This document shows positions 52,255 through 60,457 of a stretch of DNA of 64,000 nucleotides, one piece after another (position 1 is the stretch's first letter; each line of letters opens with the position of its first letter). This DNA comes from SZUA-365 sp034002405 (lineage in GTDB: Bacteria > Bacteroidota > Ignavibacteria > SZUA-365): NCBI GenBank assembly GCA_034002405.1, contig JAVFAS010000001.1, positions 124,001-188,000 on the forward strand, in the 5' to 3' direction. The translations under genes and the position numbers were made by a program. The notes under the pieces are model-generated. The model saw nothing but the letters and a program-made list of their open reading frames with translations, did no database searches and was not told the origin of the DNA.

Positions 52255-53570
52255 GCGCCCGCATCCTTTTCGTCCTTGCCGCGCTTGCGGTCTCCTCCCC
52301 ACTCCAGGCCCAATGGCTCGGCACGCTCGCGATCGAAAGCGGATATGACGACAACATGTTCCGCAATTACAGCGCCACGGAAGCCACGCTCACCGACATC
52401 TCCCTGATGTATGGATTCTTTCCCAACGACGACAACTGGGCGGTCAATTACTCCGGTGCATTGTCGACGTTCGCACAGTATCCGGAACGCCTGTACTCGA
52501 CCCACACGCTCGGGGCGTCCTGGGCCATGCCGTACGGCGCGGAAGAGCAGCACAGTCTCACGCTCATGGGCGCCGGCAACCTCCGGCTCGATGGGGCGGA
52601 CTATGAACTCTACGACTACACGCAGCTGATTGCTTCCGCATCACTGAAACAGAGATTCATTTCCGATATTCCGATACTTGCGTCCTACCGTCTGCGGTAC
52701 CGGCGCTATCCCAATTTCGGCGAGTTGAGTTACCTCGAGCATTTCGCATCACTCGGCAGCTCGGTCTTTTTCGAGACCCGGACGAGCATCCGCGTGCAGG
52801 CCGATTATGGGTTTAAGAATTACCTGCAGACTTCCACCATGATCGTCCCGACGGGAGGCAGCGGTTTCGCGCCCTCGTCGACGTCGGGTTCGCTCACCGT
52901 CGATGGCGGTGGCAACGGCGGCGGTGGCAACGGTGGTGACGGCAACGGCGGCGGGAAGGGTAGTCCCGGTGCGAGCGGCGGCACGGATGGGTGGGGCGGC
53001 GGCAACGGAAGCGGCCGCATGGGCATGGGTGACCATAGTGGGATGGAAGGCTCCGTGCAGTACCTGATGTATGAAGAACCATCCACCAGCCAGCTCAGTG
53101 CGTGGATCAATATCGGGCAGGGACTGACGGAGAGCACCGGTCTGAGCCTGCGGCTGTTGCAGCGATGGAATCTTACCGATCGCGGACGCGCGTTCGTGGG
53201 CGGCGCGGTCGATTTCATCGGCGAGGAGGAATTGTTCGACGATCCCTACAGCTACGAAAGCAGTGAGGCATCACTGATCCTGACGCAAATTCTCGGCTGG
53301 GGAATGAAGGCCCGGATCGGGGGCGTGTACGCGATGAAGACCTACGCCTACCCTGCGTCACTCGATTACACGGACCTGTCGGCTCCGACGCGCGAAGATG
53401 AACGATTCGGTGGCTACCTTACCCTGGAAAAAACACTGTCCGGTTCCTGGCTCCTGTTCAACGGACTCACGATTTCGTTGAACTATGTGTACCTCCGCAA
53501 TCAGTCGAATACGACCTATTACGATTATCGCAGCAATGCGCTCGGGCTGGGCGTCAGCACGGATTTCTGA
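52251..53570 (+). CDS. Outer-membrane beta-barrel protein with Gly-rich loop
   Basis: 439 residues from GTG. Signal peptide ends SSPLQAQ. The mature part is made of amphipathic strands (GTLAIESGYDDNMFRNY, HSLTLMGAGNLRL, LASYRLRYRRYPNF) and ends NALGLGVSTDF, typical of barrels. Midway (~residues 205-265) lies a Gly/Asn/Ser-rich segment with GGGNGGGGNGGDGNGGG and GMGDHSGM, likely a surface loop. It is translationally coupled to the second mini-protein, so it is probably part of the same sigma-54 regulon. Confidence 0.8.
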   Translation: MSARILFVLAALAVSSPLQAQWLGTLAIESGYDDNMFRNYSATEATLTDISLMYGFFPNDDNWAVNYSGALSTFAQYPERLYSTHTLGASWAMPYGAEEQHSLTLMGAGNLRLDGADYELYDYTQLIASASLKQRFISDIPILASYRLRYRRYPNFGELSYLEHFASLGSSVFFETRTSIRVQADYGFKNYLQTSTMIVPTGGSGFAPSSTSGSLTVDGGGNGGGGNGGDGNGGGKGSPGASGGTDGWGGGNGSGRMGMGDHSGMEGSVQYLMYEEPSTSQLSAWINIGQGLTESTGLSLRLLQRWNLTDRGRAFVGGAVDFIGEEELFDDPYSYESSEASLILTQILGWGMKARIGGVYAMKTYAYPASLDYTDLSAPTREDERFGGYLTLEKTLSGSWLLFNGLTISLNYVYLRNQSNTTYYDYRSNALGLGVSTDF

Positions 53571-53647
53571 TTCCTCCCGGACGGCGAGAGACACGGTTGT
53601 CGGCGCTTGATCGCGCCATCCACGATGCGATCGAGTCCGCATGCACG

Positions 53648-53682
53648 GAAAGACGGGATGCGTTGCGTCCCGTCTTTCTTTT
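53648..53682 (+). terminator. Rho-independent terminator of the sigma-54 operon
   Basis: GAAAGACGGGA (53648-53658) pairs perfectly with TCCCGTCTTTC (53668-53678), with extra pairing inside the loop, followed by TTTTCCCC. It lies 78 nt after the barrel gene. Confidence 0.88.
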
Positions 53683-53828
53683 CCCCTGGCTGATGATTGA
53701 CCGTGCGTCTGGATCGCTGATTCCGTCATGAACGGAACTTTGATCTTCATTCTTCGCTTTTACTGTGGTACGATTGTTTTTCAACGCATCGCGTTCTGTT
53801 CAACACATCAACACGGAGCACATCGCAC

Positions 53829-55298
53829 ATGAGCCGCATCGTTGTGATCGGTTCGGGATTCGGAGGCATGGGGGCAGCCCTGCGCCTTCTCGCCCGGGGA
53901 CACGAAGTCACCATTCTCGAAAAACTCGACAAACCCGGAGGCCGTGCCTATGTGTTCGAACAGGACGGCTACACGTTTGATGCCGGTCCCACGGTCATCA
54001 CCGCACCCTGGCTGATTCACGAGATCTTCGAACTCTTCGGCAAGCGCAGTGACGACTACGTGCGCATCGTCCCGGTGCAGCCCTTCTACCGCATCGCCTT
54101 CCATGACCGGAGTTTCTTCGAATACAACAACGATCAGGATTTCATCGAAGAGAACATCCGGAAATTCAATCCCGACGACGTCGACGGGTACCGCGCCTTC
54201 ATGAAACAAACGAAACCCATCTTCGAGAAGGGATTCGTCGAACTCGCGGACAAACCCTTTCTGACCCTGGGCAGCATGCTCCGGGTCGTGCCCGATCTGC
54301 TTCGCCTCGGCTCGCACCGCAGCGTGTATTCCTACGTCTCGCGATTCATCAAGGACCCGCGGCTGCGGATGGTGTTCACCTTCCACCCGCTGCTGGTCGG
54401 GGGCAACCCTTTCCACACCACCTCGATTTACGCGATGATTCACTACCTGGAAAAAGAGTGGGGGGTCCATTATGCGATGGGTGGGACGGGCACGGTGATC
54501 CGGGGCTTCGCGAAATTGTTCGAGGAGGAAGGCGGAACGCTGCGGCTGAACGCGGAGGTCGATCGCATCGAGGTGCGTGAGGGCATGGCGCGCGCCGTTC
54601 ACTTGAAGGACGGCAGCAGCATCGAGGCAGACATTGTGGTGTCCAACGCCGATGTCGCGCACACGTATCTCGACCTGATCGATCGATCCGCGCGACGGAA
54701 AAACAGCGACCGGAAGTTGCGCGGCATGCGCTACTCGATGTCTCTGGTCGTCATCTACTTTGGCACGACGCGGCACTATCCCGATATCGCGCATCATACC
54801 ATCATTCTCAGCCATCGGTACCGCGAACTGCTCGACGACATCTTCCGCCGCAAGGTGCTCGCGGATGATTTCTCCCTGTACCTGCATCGTCCCACGGCCA
54901 CCGATGCGTCGATGGCGCCCTCCGGCGGCGACGCGTTTTACGTGCTCGCGCCCGTGCCGAACAACGCCTCCGGCATTGACTGGAAGACCGAGGGACCGAA
55001 ACTGCAGGCTCGCATCATGGCGTTTCTCGAGAAGAACTATCTCCCCGAACTCTCGGCGCATCTTGCCACCGCGCGCCTCTTCACTCCGGATGATTTCGAG
55101 CATCGCCTCAACAGCCATCTCGGCTCGGCGTTTTCCGTGGAACCCATCCTGACACAAAGCGCGTGGTTCCGTCCGCACAACCGCAGCGAGGATGTGCGCA
55201 ATCTCTATTTCACCGGTGCGGGAACGCATCCCGGTGCGGGCCTGCCGGGCGTGCTCTCTTCCTCGAAGATCGTGGAGGAGCTGATCGGATCCGCTTGA
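53829..55298 (+). CDS. crtI: Phytoene desaturase-like (CrtI/CrtN family) FAD enzyme
   Basis: 489 residues. N-terminal FAD-binding motif VIGSGFGGMGAALRLLARGHEVTILEK, and GYTFDAGPTVITAP, typical of carotenoid desaturases. A C-terminal signature follows: NLYFTGAGTHPGAGLPGVLSSS. It inserts double bonds into phytoene or a related carotenoid at the membrane. No other carotenoid gene is adjacent. Desaturase, isomerase or oxygenase cannot be separated by eye. Confidence 0.9.
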   Translation: MSRIVVIGSGFGGMGAALRLLARGHEVTILEKLDKPGGRAYVFEQDGYTFDAGPTVITAPWLIHEIFELFGKRSDDYVRIVPVQPFYRIAFHDRSFFEYNNDQDFIEENIRKFNPDDVDGYRAFMKQTKPIFEKGFVELADKPFLTLGSMLRVVPDLLRLGSHRSVYSYVSRFIKDPRLRMVFTFHPLLVGGNPFHTTSIYAMIHYLEKEWGVHYAMGGTGTVIRGFAKLFEEEGGTLRLNAEVDRIEVREGMARAVHLKDGSSIEADIVVSNADVAHTYLDLIDRSARRKNSDRKLRGMRYSMSLVVIYFGTTRHYPDIAHHTIILSHRYRELLDDIFRRKVLADDFSLYLHRPTATDASMAPSGGDAFYVLAPVPNNASGIDWKTEGPKLQARIMAFLEKNYLPELSAHLATARLFTPDDFEHRLNSHLGSAFSVEPILTQSAWFRPHNRSEDVRNLYFTGAGTHPGAGLPGVLSSSKIVEELIGSA

Positions 55299-55322
55299 TA
55301 CCGTCCGATCCGCGATCGTAGA

Positions 55323-55901
55323 TCAGAGTGACGCGGCGATGCCGGAACGGATCATCATGATCGCGATACCCGCCATGAACAGCGAGGCAACTTTCGCGAA
55401 CGCCTGGGACCCCGCTTCGCCCATGACGCGGATGATCCATTTCGAATTGATCAACAGGATCAACACCAACAGGCAGTTGGCGATCAACGCGGCGAGGGTG
55501 ATCATCAGTCCATGCGCATCGACGGAGATGAGGATGGTCGTCATGCCGGCCGGGCCCATGATGAGCGGGATGCCAATGGGAACGACCCCAACGTTCGCTC
55601 GCGGCTTGCGGCGTTCTTCCGGCGCTGTCGAGATCAGGTCCTGAATCGCGAGCACCAGCAGCACCACGCCGCCGCCGATCCGGAAATCCGCGGGTGTGAT
55701 GCCGAGGAAGTCAAACAGCGCCGTGCCGGAGAACATGAAGACGATCGCGATGATGAAGGCGGTGCCCGTGGCGCTGTAGATCAACCGACGCAGCTCCGCG
55801 CGTTCCATCCCCTGTGTCAGGCCGAGAAACAGCGGGATGAGGCCGAGGGTGTCCATTGCCACGAACAGTGGGATGAATGCTTGGATGAATACTTCGAACA
55901 T
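55323..55901 (-). CDS. MarC-family integral membrane protein
   Basis: 192 residues, about six TM helices. Family features: FIPLFVAMDTLGLIPLFLGLT at the start, VVPIGIPLIMGPAGMTTILI in the middle and FMAGIAIMMIRSG at the end. MarC (UPF0056) proteins have no settled function despite their antibiotic-resistance name. It is convergent with crtI, 24 nt apart. Confidence 0.9.
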   Translation of the reverse strand: MFEVFIQAFIPLFVAMDTLGLIPLFLGLTQGMERAELRRLIYSATGTAFIIAIVFMFSGTALFDFLGITPADFRIGGGVVLLVLAIQDLISTAPEERRKPRANVGVVPIGIPLIMGPAGMTTILISVDAHGLMITLAALIANCLLVLILLINSKWIIRVMGEAGSQAFAKVASLFMAGIAIMMIRSGIAASL

Positions 55902-56001
55902 GGTGGGATGGGGGTGATGGGGAGCGGTCCGGGATCCTCGATATCTGAAGATTTTCGGATACCATACTCCGTGTAACGATACGACAATACGCGGGTGGAG
56001 A

Positions 56002-56595
56002 TTATTCGACGGTGTCGATCCGGGTGAACATCGAGGCGAGCAATTCCTTTTTTCCCGTGCCCTTCAGACTGGACAGCAGCAACAGGCCGCCCCGATAGCC
56101 GAGCTGTTCCATCGCGAGGGAAAGTGATCGTTCCTGCCGGACGCGTTCGCCCTGTTTGAGCTTGTCGATTTTCGTAAGGGCGACCTGCAGGGGAAATCCA
56201 TTCTCCACGAACCAGCGCAGGACGCGGGCGTCGGAATCCTGCAGCGGCAGGCGGGCATCGACGAGTTGCAGGACCATGGCGAGCGGCCGTCCACCGTCGA
56301 AATAGGCGGTGATCAGCCGTCCCCAGTCGCGGCGCTTTCCCTGCGATGCCTTCGCGTACCCGTAGCCCGGAAGATCGACGAAGCGCAGGCGATCCTCCAC
56401 GAGAAAGAAATTGATCTGCTGCGTCTTGCCCGGCGTCGCGCTGACCTTGGCCAGCTGGCGTGCGCCGACGAGCATATTGAGCAGGGACGACTTCCCCACG
56501 TTCGACCGCCCGGCAAAGGCGATTTCGGGATAGGCCGGTTCCGGGAACTGCTGCGGGCTTGCCGCTCCGATTTCAAACACTGCGCGGAGTTGCAT
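56002..56595 (-). CDS. ysxC: Ribosome biogenesis GTP-binding protein
   Basis: 197 residues. GTPase motifs: G1 GRSNVGKSSL, G2 Thr in SATPGKTQQINFF, G3 DLPGYGYAK, G4 TKIDK. The EngB/YsxC family helps large-subunit assembly. It lies just downstream of rplQ but beyond a strong terminator, so it is probably expressed separately. Confidence 0.96.
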   Translation of the reverse strand: MQLRAVFEIGAASPQQFPEPAYPEIAFAGRSNVGKSSLLNMLVGARQLAKVSATPGKTQQINFFLVEDRLRFVDLPGYGYAKASQGKRRDWGRLITAYFDGGRPLAMVLQLVDARLPLQDSDARVLRWFVENGFPLQVALTKIDKLKQGERVRQERSLSLAMEQLGYRGGLLLLSSLKGTGKKELLASMFTRIDTVE

Positions 56596-56618
56596 GGGTG
56601 CACACGGGCGTTCGTGGC

Positions 56619-56653
56619 AAAAAAAACGCCGTGGGGAAAACCGCCACGGCGTT
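56619..56653 (-). terminator. Terminator of the ribosomal protein operon
   Basis: Read on the minus strand: AACGCCGTGG (56653-56644) pairs with CCACGGCGTT (56634-56625), followed by an uninterrupted T run of six to eight. It lies about 20 nt after the rplQ stop. Confidence 0.93.
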
Positions 56654-56672
56654 CACGATCCATGGACGACGG

Positions 56673-57347
56673 TCAGGCGTCCTTCTTCTCGTCCTCGGGC
56701 GCGGCGATATCCTGCGCGAGATCCGTGGCGGTCTCGGTGGCATCGGTGACGGCCGCTTCCGCTTCCGTCGCGACCGACTGCACGTCGGCGGCCACGGCAT
56801 CCGCGGTATTGACGGCATCCGCGACGATCGTCTCGCCCTCTGAGGCCGGCGCCGTCGTCGGGGCATCCTTGGACTTGCGCTCTTCGGCGGCCTTGCGACG
56901 CTGTGCCGCGGCCTTCGAACGGGCTGCGCGCTCCTTGCGCTGCTTGCTGTCCTGCGCCTCGTTGTAATCAACCAGCTCGATCACGGCCATCTCGGCCCCG
57001 TCACCGAGGCGACTGCCGAGCTTGAGCACGCGCGTGTATCCGCCGGCACGCTTGCCGACCTTCTCCGCGATTTCGGAGAACAGGATCTGCAAGGCCTCTT
57101 TATCGCGGATGAATTTCGCGATCTCGCGGCGTGCGTGCACGTCCAGCGCCTCGCCGCTTTTTTCGCGCATGTACGCGTCGCGGGCGCGGGTGATCAGCGG
57201 TTCGACGATCCGGCGGGTTTCCTTCGCCTTGGCCGTGGTCGTGCGGATACGTTTGTGTTTGATCAGCGCCGTCGAGAGCGCGGACAGCAGGGCCTTGCGA
57301 TGGCTGGCGGACCGGCTGAGTCTTCTTCCAACTTTTGCGTGTCTCAT
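56673..57347 (-). CDS. rplQ: 50S ribosomal protein L17 with long acidic tail
   Basis: 224 residues. The first ~120 are L17 (MRHAKVGRRLSRSASHRKAL ... YTRVLKLGSRLGDGAEMAVIELVDY). The remaining ~100 are low-complexity: a basic KQRKERAARSKAAAQRRKA stretch, then an Ala/Glu/Asp/Thr-rich helix. Bacterial L17 is usually 115-190 residues, so this tail is at the long end. It is last in the operon, 21 nt after rpoA. Confidence 0.95.
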   Translation of the reverse strand: MRHAKVGRRLSRSASHRKALLSALSTALIKHKRIRTTTAKAKETRRIVEPLITRARDAYMREKSGEALDVHARREIAKFIRDKEALQILFSEIAEKVGKRAGGYTRVLKLGSRLGDGAEMAVIELVDYNEAQDSKQRKERAARSKAAAQRRKAAEERKSKDAPTTAPASEGETIVADAVNTADAVAADVQSVATEAEAAVTDATETATDLAQDIAAPEDEKKDA

Positions 57348-57368
57348 GGTGTTTTTCTATTCCTCGAA

Positions 57369-58364
57369 TTACTCTTCTTCCTGCGAAGAACCGATGTACT
57401 GGTCGACGTTCATGCCGAACTGCAGTCCGAAATCGTCGACGATGGCCCCGAGCTCTGCAAGGGACTTGCGGCCAAAGTTCCGGAATTTCAGCATCTCCGC
57501 TTCTTCACGGCGGACGAGATCGGCAATGGTTTTAATATTTGCTGCCTTCAGGCAGTTGTGGGAACGCACGGAAAGTTCAAGATCGTCGACCGACGTCAGA
57601 AGGATCTTGCGGACGCGGGCGGTTTCATCATCCTCCTGCGTCTTGTCTTCTTCCTCACCCGTGACCATGTCGAAATTGAGGAACATCTGCACATGGTCGA
57701 GGAGAATGCGTGCGGACTGCGAGAGCGCTTCACGCGGCGACATCGATCCGTCGGTGGTGATATCGAGCGTGAGCTTGTCGTAATCGGTGCTCCCGCCGAC
57801 ACGCGTGTTCTCGACAAGCAGTTTGACGTTCTTGATCGGTGTGAAAATCGCATCCATCGAGATCGTTCCCAATGGCTGATCGGGGAGTTTGTTTTCATCC
57901 GCGGGCACGTATCCGCGGCCCCGTGCGATGCGCAACTCGATCTCGACCGCGGCCTCCGGGCCGAGGGTGCAGATATACTTCTCCGGGTTCAGAACCTCGA
58001 ACTCCGAGGAGGCTGACTGGATGTCCGCCGCCGTGAATGTATGTTGCCCCTTCAGGGAAAGCGTGATGGTCGAGGCCTTGGGATTGACCGCACGGAAACG
58101 AATTTCCTTGAGGTTGAGGATAATCTCGGACACATCCTCCACCACGCCGTGGATCGTGGAAAACTCATGCATCACGCCGTCGATCTTCACGGAGGTGATC
58201 GCCAGGCCGGTCAACGAGGACAGCAGCACTCGCCGGAAGGAGTTGCCGATCGTGATACCGTATCCCTTTTCAAGCGGCTGAATGACGAATCGTCCGAAGG
58301 TTTCGGAATACGTCGCCTCGTCGAGGACGATGCCATCCGGCATTTGAATCGTTGTCGTAGTCAT
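57369..58364 (-). CDS. rpoA: RNA polymerase alpha subunit
   Basis: 331 residues. N-terminal assembly domain (LEKGYGITIGNSFRRVLLSSL) and C-terminal domain binding DNA and activators (LELSVRSHNCLKAANIKTIADLV, FGRKSLAELGAIVDDFGL). It ends with an acidic tail. It lies 99 nt after rpsK; rpsD is not between them. Confidence 0.97.
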   Translation of the reverse strand: MTTTTIQMPDGIVLDEATYSETFGRFVIQPLEKGYGITIGNSFRRVLLSSLTGLAITSVKIDGVMHEFSTIHGVVEDVSEIILNLKEIRFRAVNPKASTITLSLKGQHTFTAADIQSASSEFEVLNPEKYICTLGPEAAVEIELRIARGRGYVPADENKLPDQPLGTISMDAIFTPIKNVKLLVENTRVGGSTDYDKLTLDITTDGSMSPREALSQSARILLDHVQMFLNFDMVTGEEEDKTQEDDETARVRKILLTSVDDLELSVRSHNCLKAANIKTIADLVRREEAEMLKFRNFGRKSLAELGAIVDDFGLQFGMNVDQYIGSSQEEE

Positions 58365-58463
58365 CTGCGTAAATGCTCTCCTGTTAGGGGTTCTGAGTCA
58401 GGTCATGGTCCAACACATGCGGAGCAGTCGCGCTGCCGCGCTGCGGTGCGCGAGTGGAACCGG

Positions 58464-58850
58464 TCAGACTCTTCTGCGCTTCGGCGGACGGCAGCCGTTG
58501 TGCGGAATCGGCGTGACGTCGCGGATGGCCATGATCTCGAGGCCCGCGGTTTGCAGCGCGCGGATCGCGGCTTCACGGCCGGAGCCCGGACCCTTGACAA
58601 AAACCTCCACCTTGCGCAGCCCGAGATCGTGCGCTTCCTTGGCGGCGGATTCGGCGGAAACCTGCGCGGCATACGGTGTATTCTTGCGCGAGCCCTTGAA
58701 TCCATTCTTACCGGCGGAGGACCAGGAAATCGTATTCCCGTACACGTCGGTCAGGGTCACCAGCACGTTGTTGAACGTCGCCTTGATGTACGCCCGGCCC
58801 GTGGTGTCGACCTGGATTTTCTTTTTCGTTTTCTTGACGGCTTTAGCCAC
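58464..58850 (-). CDS. rpsK: 30S ribosomal protein S11
   Basis: 128 residues. Begins with a basic KAVKKTKKKIQVDTTG segment, then AYIKATFNNVLVTLTDVYGN, SAGKNGFKGSRKNTPYAAQV and the ending DVTPIPHNGCRPPKRRRV, diagnostic of S11. It is 35 nt after rpsM. Confidence 0.97.
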   Translation of the reverse strand: MAKAVKKTKKKIQVDTTGRAYIKATFNNVLVTLTDVYGNTISWSSAGKNGFKGSRKNTPYAAQVSAESAAKEAHDLGLRKVEVFVKGPGSGREAAIRALQTAGLEIMAIRDVTPIPHNGCRPPKRRRV

Positions 58851-58885
58851 AGCTACTCCTTGAATAACTCACGATAACCAGATTA

Positions 58886-59266
58886 CTACTTCTTGCCCGG
58901 CGCCTTTTTCTTGCCGGCCACCGTCTTCCTGCGGCCCTTCCGCGTACGGGAATTCGTCTTCGTGCGCTGTCCACGCACCGGGAGGCCCTTGCGATGACGC
59001 AATCCGCGATAGCAGCCAATGTCCATCAGTCGCTTGATGTTCATCTGCATTTCGCTGCGCACGGCTCCTTCGACACGCATCCCCTGGATGATCGTGCGGA
59101 TGGCGCTCACCTCATCATCGTTCAAGGCCTCGATTTTCTTGTCGTGAGGAATGCCCGCCTGGTCAAGAATGCTTTTGGCGGTCGAACGACCGATGCCGTA
59201 AATGTACGTCAGTGCGATGACGGCATGTTTCGCTCTTGGTAAATCGACTCCTGCTATACGTGCCAA
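58886..59266 (-). CDS. rpsM: 30S ribosomal protein S13
   Basis: 126 residues. MARIAGVDLPRAKHAVIALTYIYGIG and C-terminal GLRHRKGLPVRGQRTKTNSRT are diagnostic. Bridges the subunits at the decoding head. It lies 42 nt after rpmJ. Confidence 0.97.
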   Translation of the reverse strand: MARIAGVDLPRAKHAVIALTYIYGIGRSTAKSILDQAGIPHDKKIEALNDDEVSAIRTIIQGMRVEGAVRSEMQMNIKRLMDIGCYRGLRHRKGLPVRGQRTKTNSRTRKGRRKTVAGKKKAPGKK

Positions 59267-59308
59267 CTGTAACTCCTTGCAGCTCGGTTTTGTGTTCTGA
59301 ACATTCGA

Positions 59309-59422
59309 TTAGCCTTGGCGTTGCTTGTGCTTGGGATTCGTGCAGATCACACGGACCACGCCTTTCCGGCGGATGATCTTGCACTTGTCGCAAATTTTCT
59401 TCACGGACGAACGGACTTTCAT
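59309..59422 (-). CDS. rpmJ: 50S ribosomal protein L36
   Basis: 37 residues: MKVRSSVKKICDKCKIIRRK followed by a GVVRVICTNPKHKQRQG end. The CxxC...C...H zinc ribbon is intact (Cys11, Cys14, Cys27, His32). It is short enough to be missed by gene callers. Confidence 0.96.
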   Translation of the reverse strand: MKVRSSVKKICDKCKIIRRKGVVRVICTNPKHKQRQG

Positions 59423-59438
59423 GGGTTCTCCACGTAAT

Positions 59439-59657
59439 CTATTTGTAGCGATAAGTAATTCGGCCCTTGGTCAGATCGTACGGCGACAGCTCGACGGTGA
59501 CCTTGTCACCCTGGAGAATGCGAATGAAATGCATACGCATTTTGCCCGACACGTGGGCAAGCACCTCGTGACCGTTATCGAGACGTACGCGAAACATTGC
59601 ATTCGGCAATGTCTCGGTGATTACTCCGTCAACCGTTATCGATCCTTGTTTCGCCAT
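59439..59657 (-). CDS. infA: Translation initiation factor IF-1
   Basis: 72 residues, the standard size. S1-like OB fold: VDGVITETLPNAMFRVRLDN, VLAHVSGKMRMHFIRILQGD, LSPYDLTKGRITYRYK. ATG 59657 was chosen to match the family start. The upstream map gene runs 29 nt into it. Confidence 0.97.
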   Translation of the reverse strand: MAKQGSITVDGVITETLPNAMFRVRLDNGHEVLAHVSGKMRMHFIRILQGDKVTVELSPYDLTKGRITYRYK

Positions 59658-60435
59658 TCTCTCGTTCGAAATGATTGGTAAGCAGTACGGGTCCGTCTTT
59701 CGAAATGTACACGGTATGTTCGAAATGGGCCGATGCAGAGCCATCGCGCGTGCGGACGGTCCATCCGTTCGCATCCACCTTGACTCGATGGCCACCGTAG
59801 TTGACCATCGGCTCGATCGCCAGGGTCATTCCTGCATCCAGGAGCGGACCGCTTCCCTTCCGCCCGAAATTCGGGACGGGGGGGTCCTCATGCAGGCTCT
59901 TTCCGATTCCGTGTCCGACCAGGTCTCGCACGACCGTGAAACCGGCCGCCTCGACATGCTGCTGGATCGCCGCGGAAATATCGTGCAGGTGGTTTCCGGG
60001 CAGTGCCTGGTCGATCCCGCGGAACAGTGATTCTCTGGTGACGCGAAGAAGGCGGTGCTTTTCCGCATTCACCGTCCCGACCGGGACCGTCATGGCGCCG
60101 TCGCCGTAAAATCCGTTTTTCTCCGCGCCCACATCCACCGACACGATTTCCCCATCCTGGAGAACACGGTCGGTCGGGATACCGTGGACGACTTCATCGT
60201 CGATCGAGACACACAATGTCGCCGGAAACGGCGGAATCGATTTGCTTCCGGAGCCGTAGCCCTTGAAGGCTGGACGCGCTCCATTCGCGCGGATGAATTC
60301 TTCCGCCAGGGCATCCAATTCGGAGACGCGAGTCCCCGGCTTGATCAGGGGCAGCAGAAGGCGGTGGACGTCGGCGACGATTCGATTCGCCTCGCGCATC
60401 ACCTCGATTTCCTGTTCTGTCTTGCGGTGGATCAT
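59629..60435 (-). CDS. map: Methionine aminopeptidase, type I
   Basis: 268 residues. Metal ligands in VSVDVGAEKNGFYGDGAMT (two Asp), VGHGIGKSLHEDP (His), MTLAIEPM (Glu) and the late DGSASAHFEHTV (Glu). Removes initiator Met in the cytoplasm. Its 3' end overlaps infA by 29 nt, so the two are tightly linked. It is 22 nt after secY. Confidence 0.97.
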   Translation of the reverse strand: MIHRKTEQEIEVMREANRIVADVHRLLLPLIKPGTRVSELDALAEEFIRANGARPAFKGYGSGSKSIPPFPATLCVSIDDEVVHGIPTDRVLQDGEIVSVDVGAEKNGFYGDGAMTVPVGTVNAEKHRLLRVTRESLFRGIDQALPGNHLHDISAAIQQHVEAAGFTVVRDLVGHGIGKSLHEDPPVPNFGRKGSGPLLDAGMTLAIEPMVNYGGHRVKVDANGWTVRTRDGSASAHFEHTVYISKDGPVLLTNHFERENGETRIDNG

Positions 60436-60457
60436 GCCCCGTTATTGTCTGCTACTA

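Noticed and set aside
53808..55229. 473-codon frame antisense to crtI
   Set aside because: The CrtI-family motifs on the plus strand are unmistakable; the antisense frame has none.
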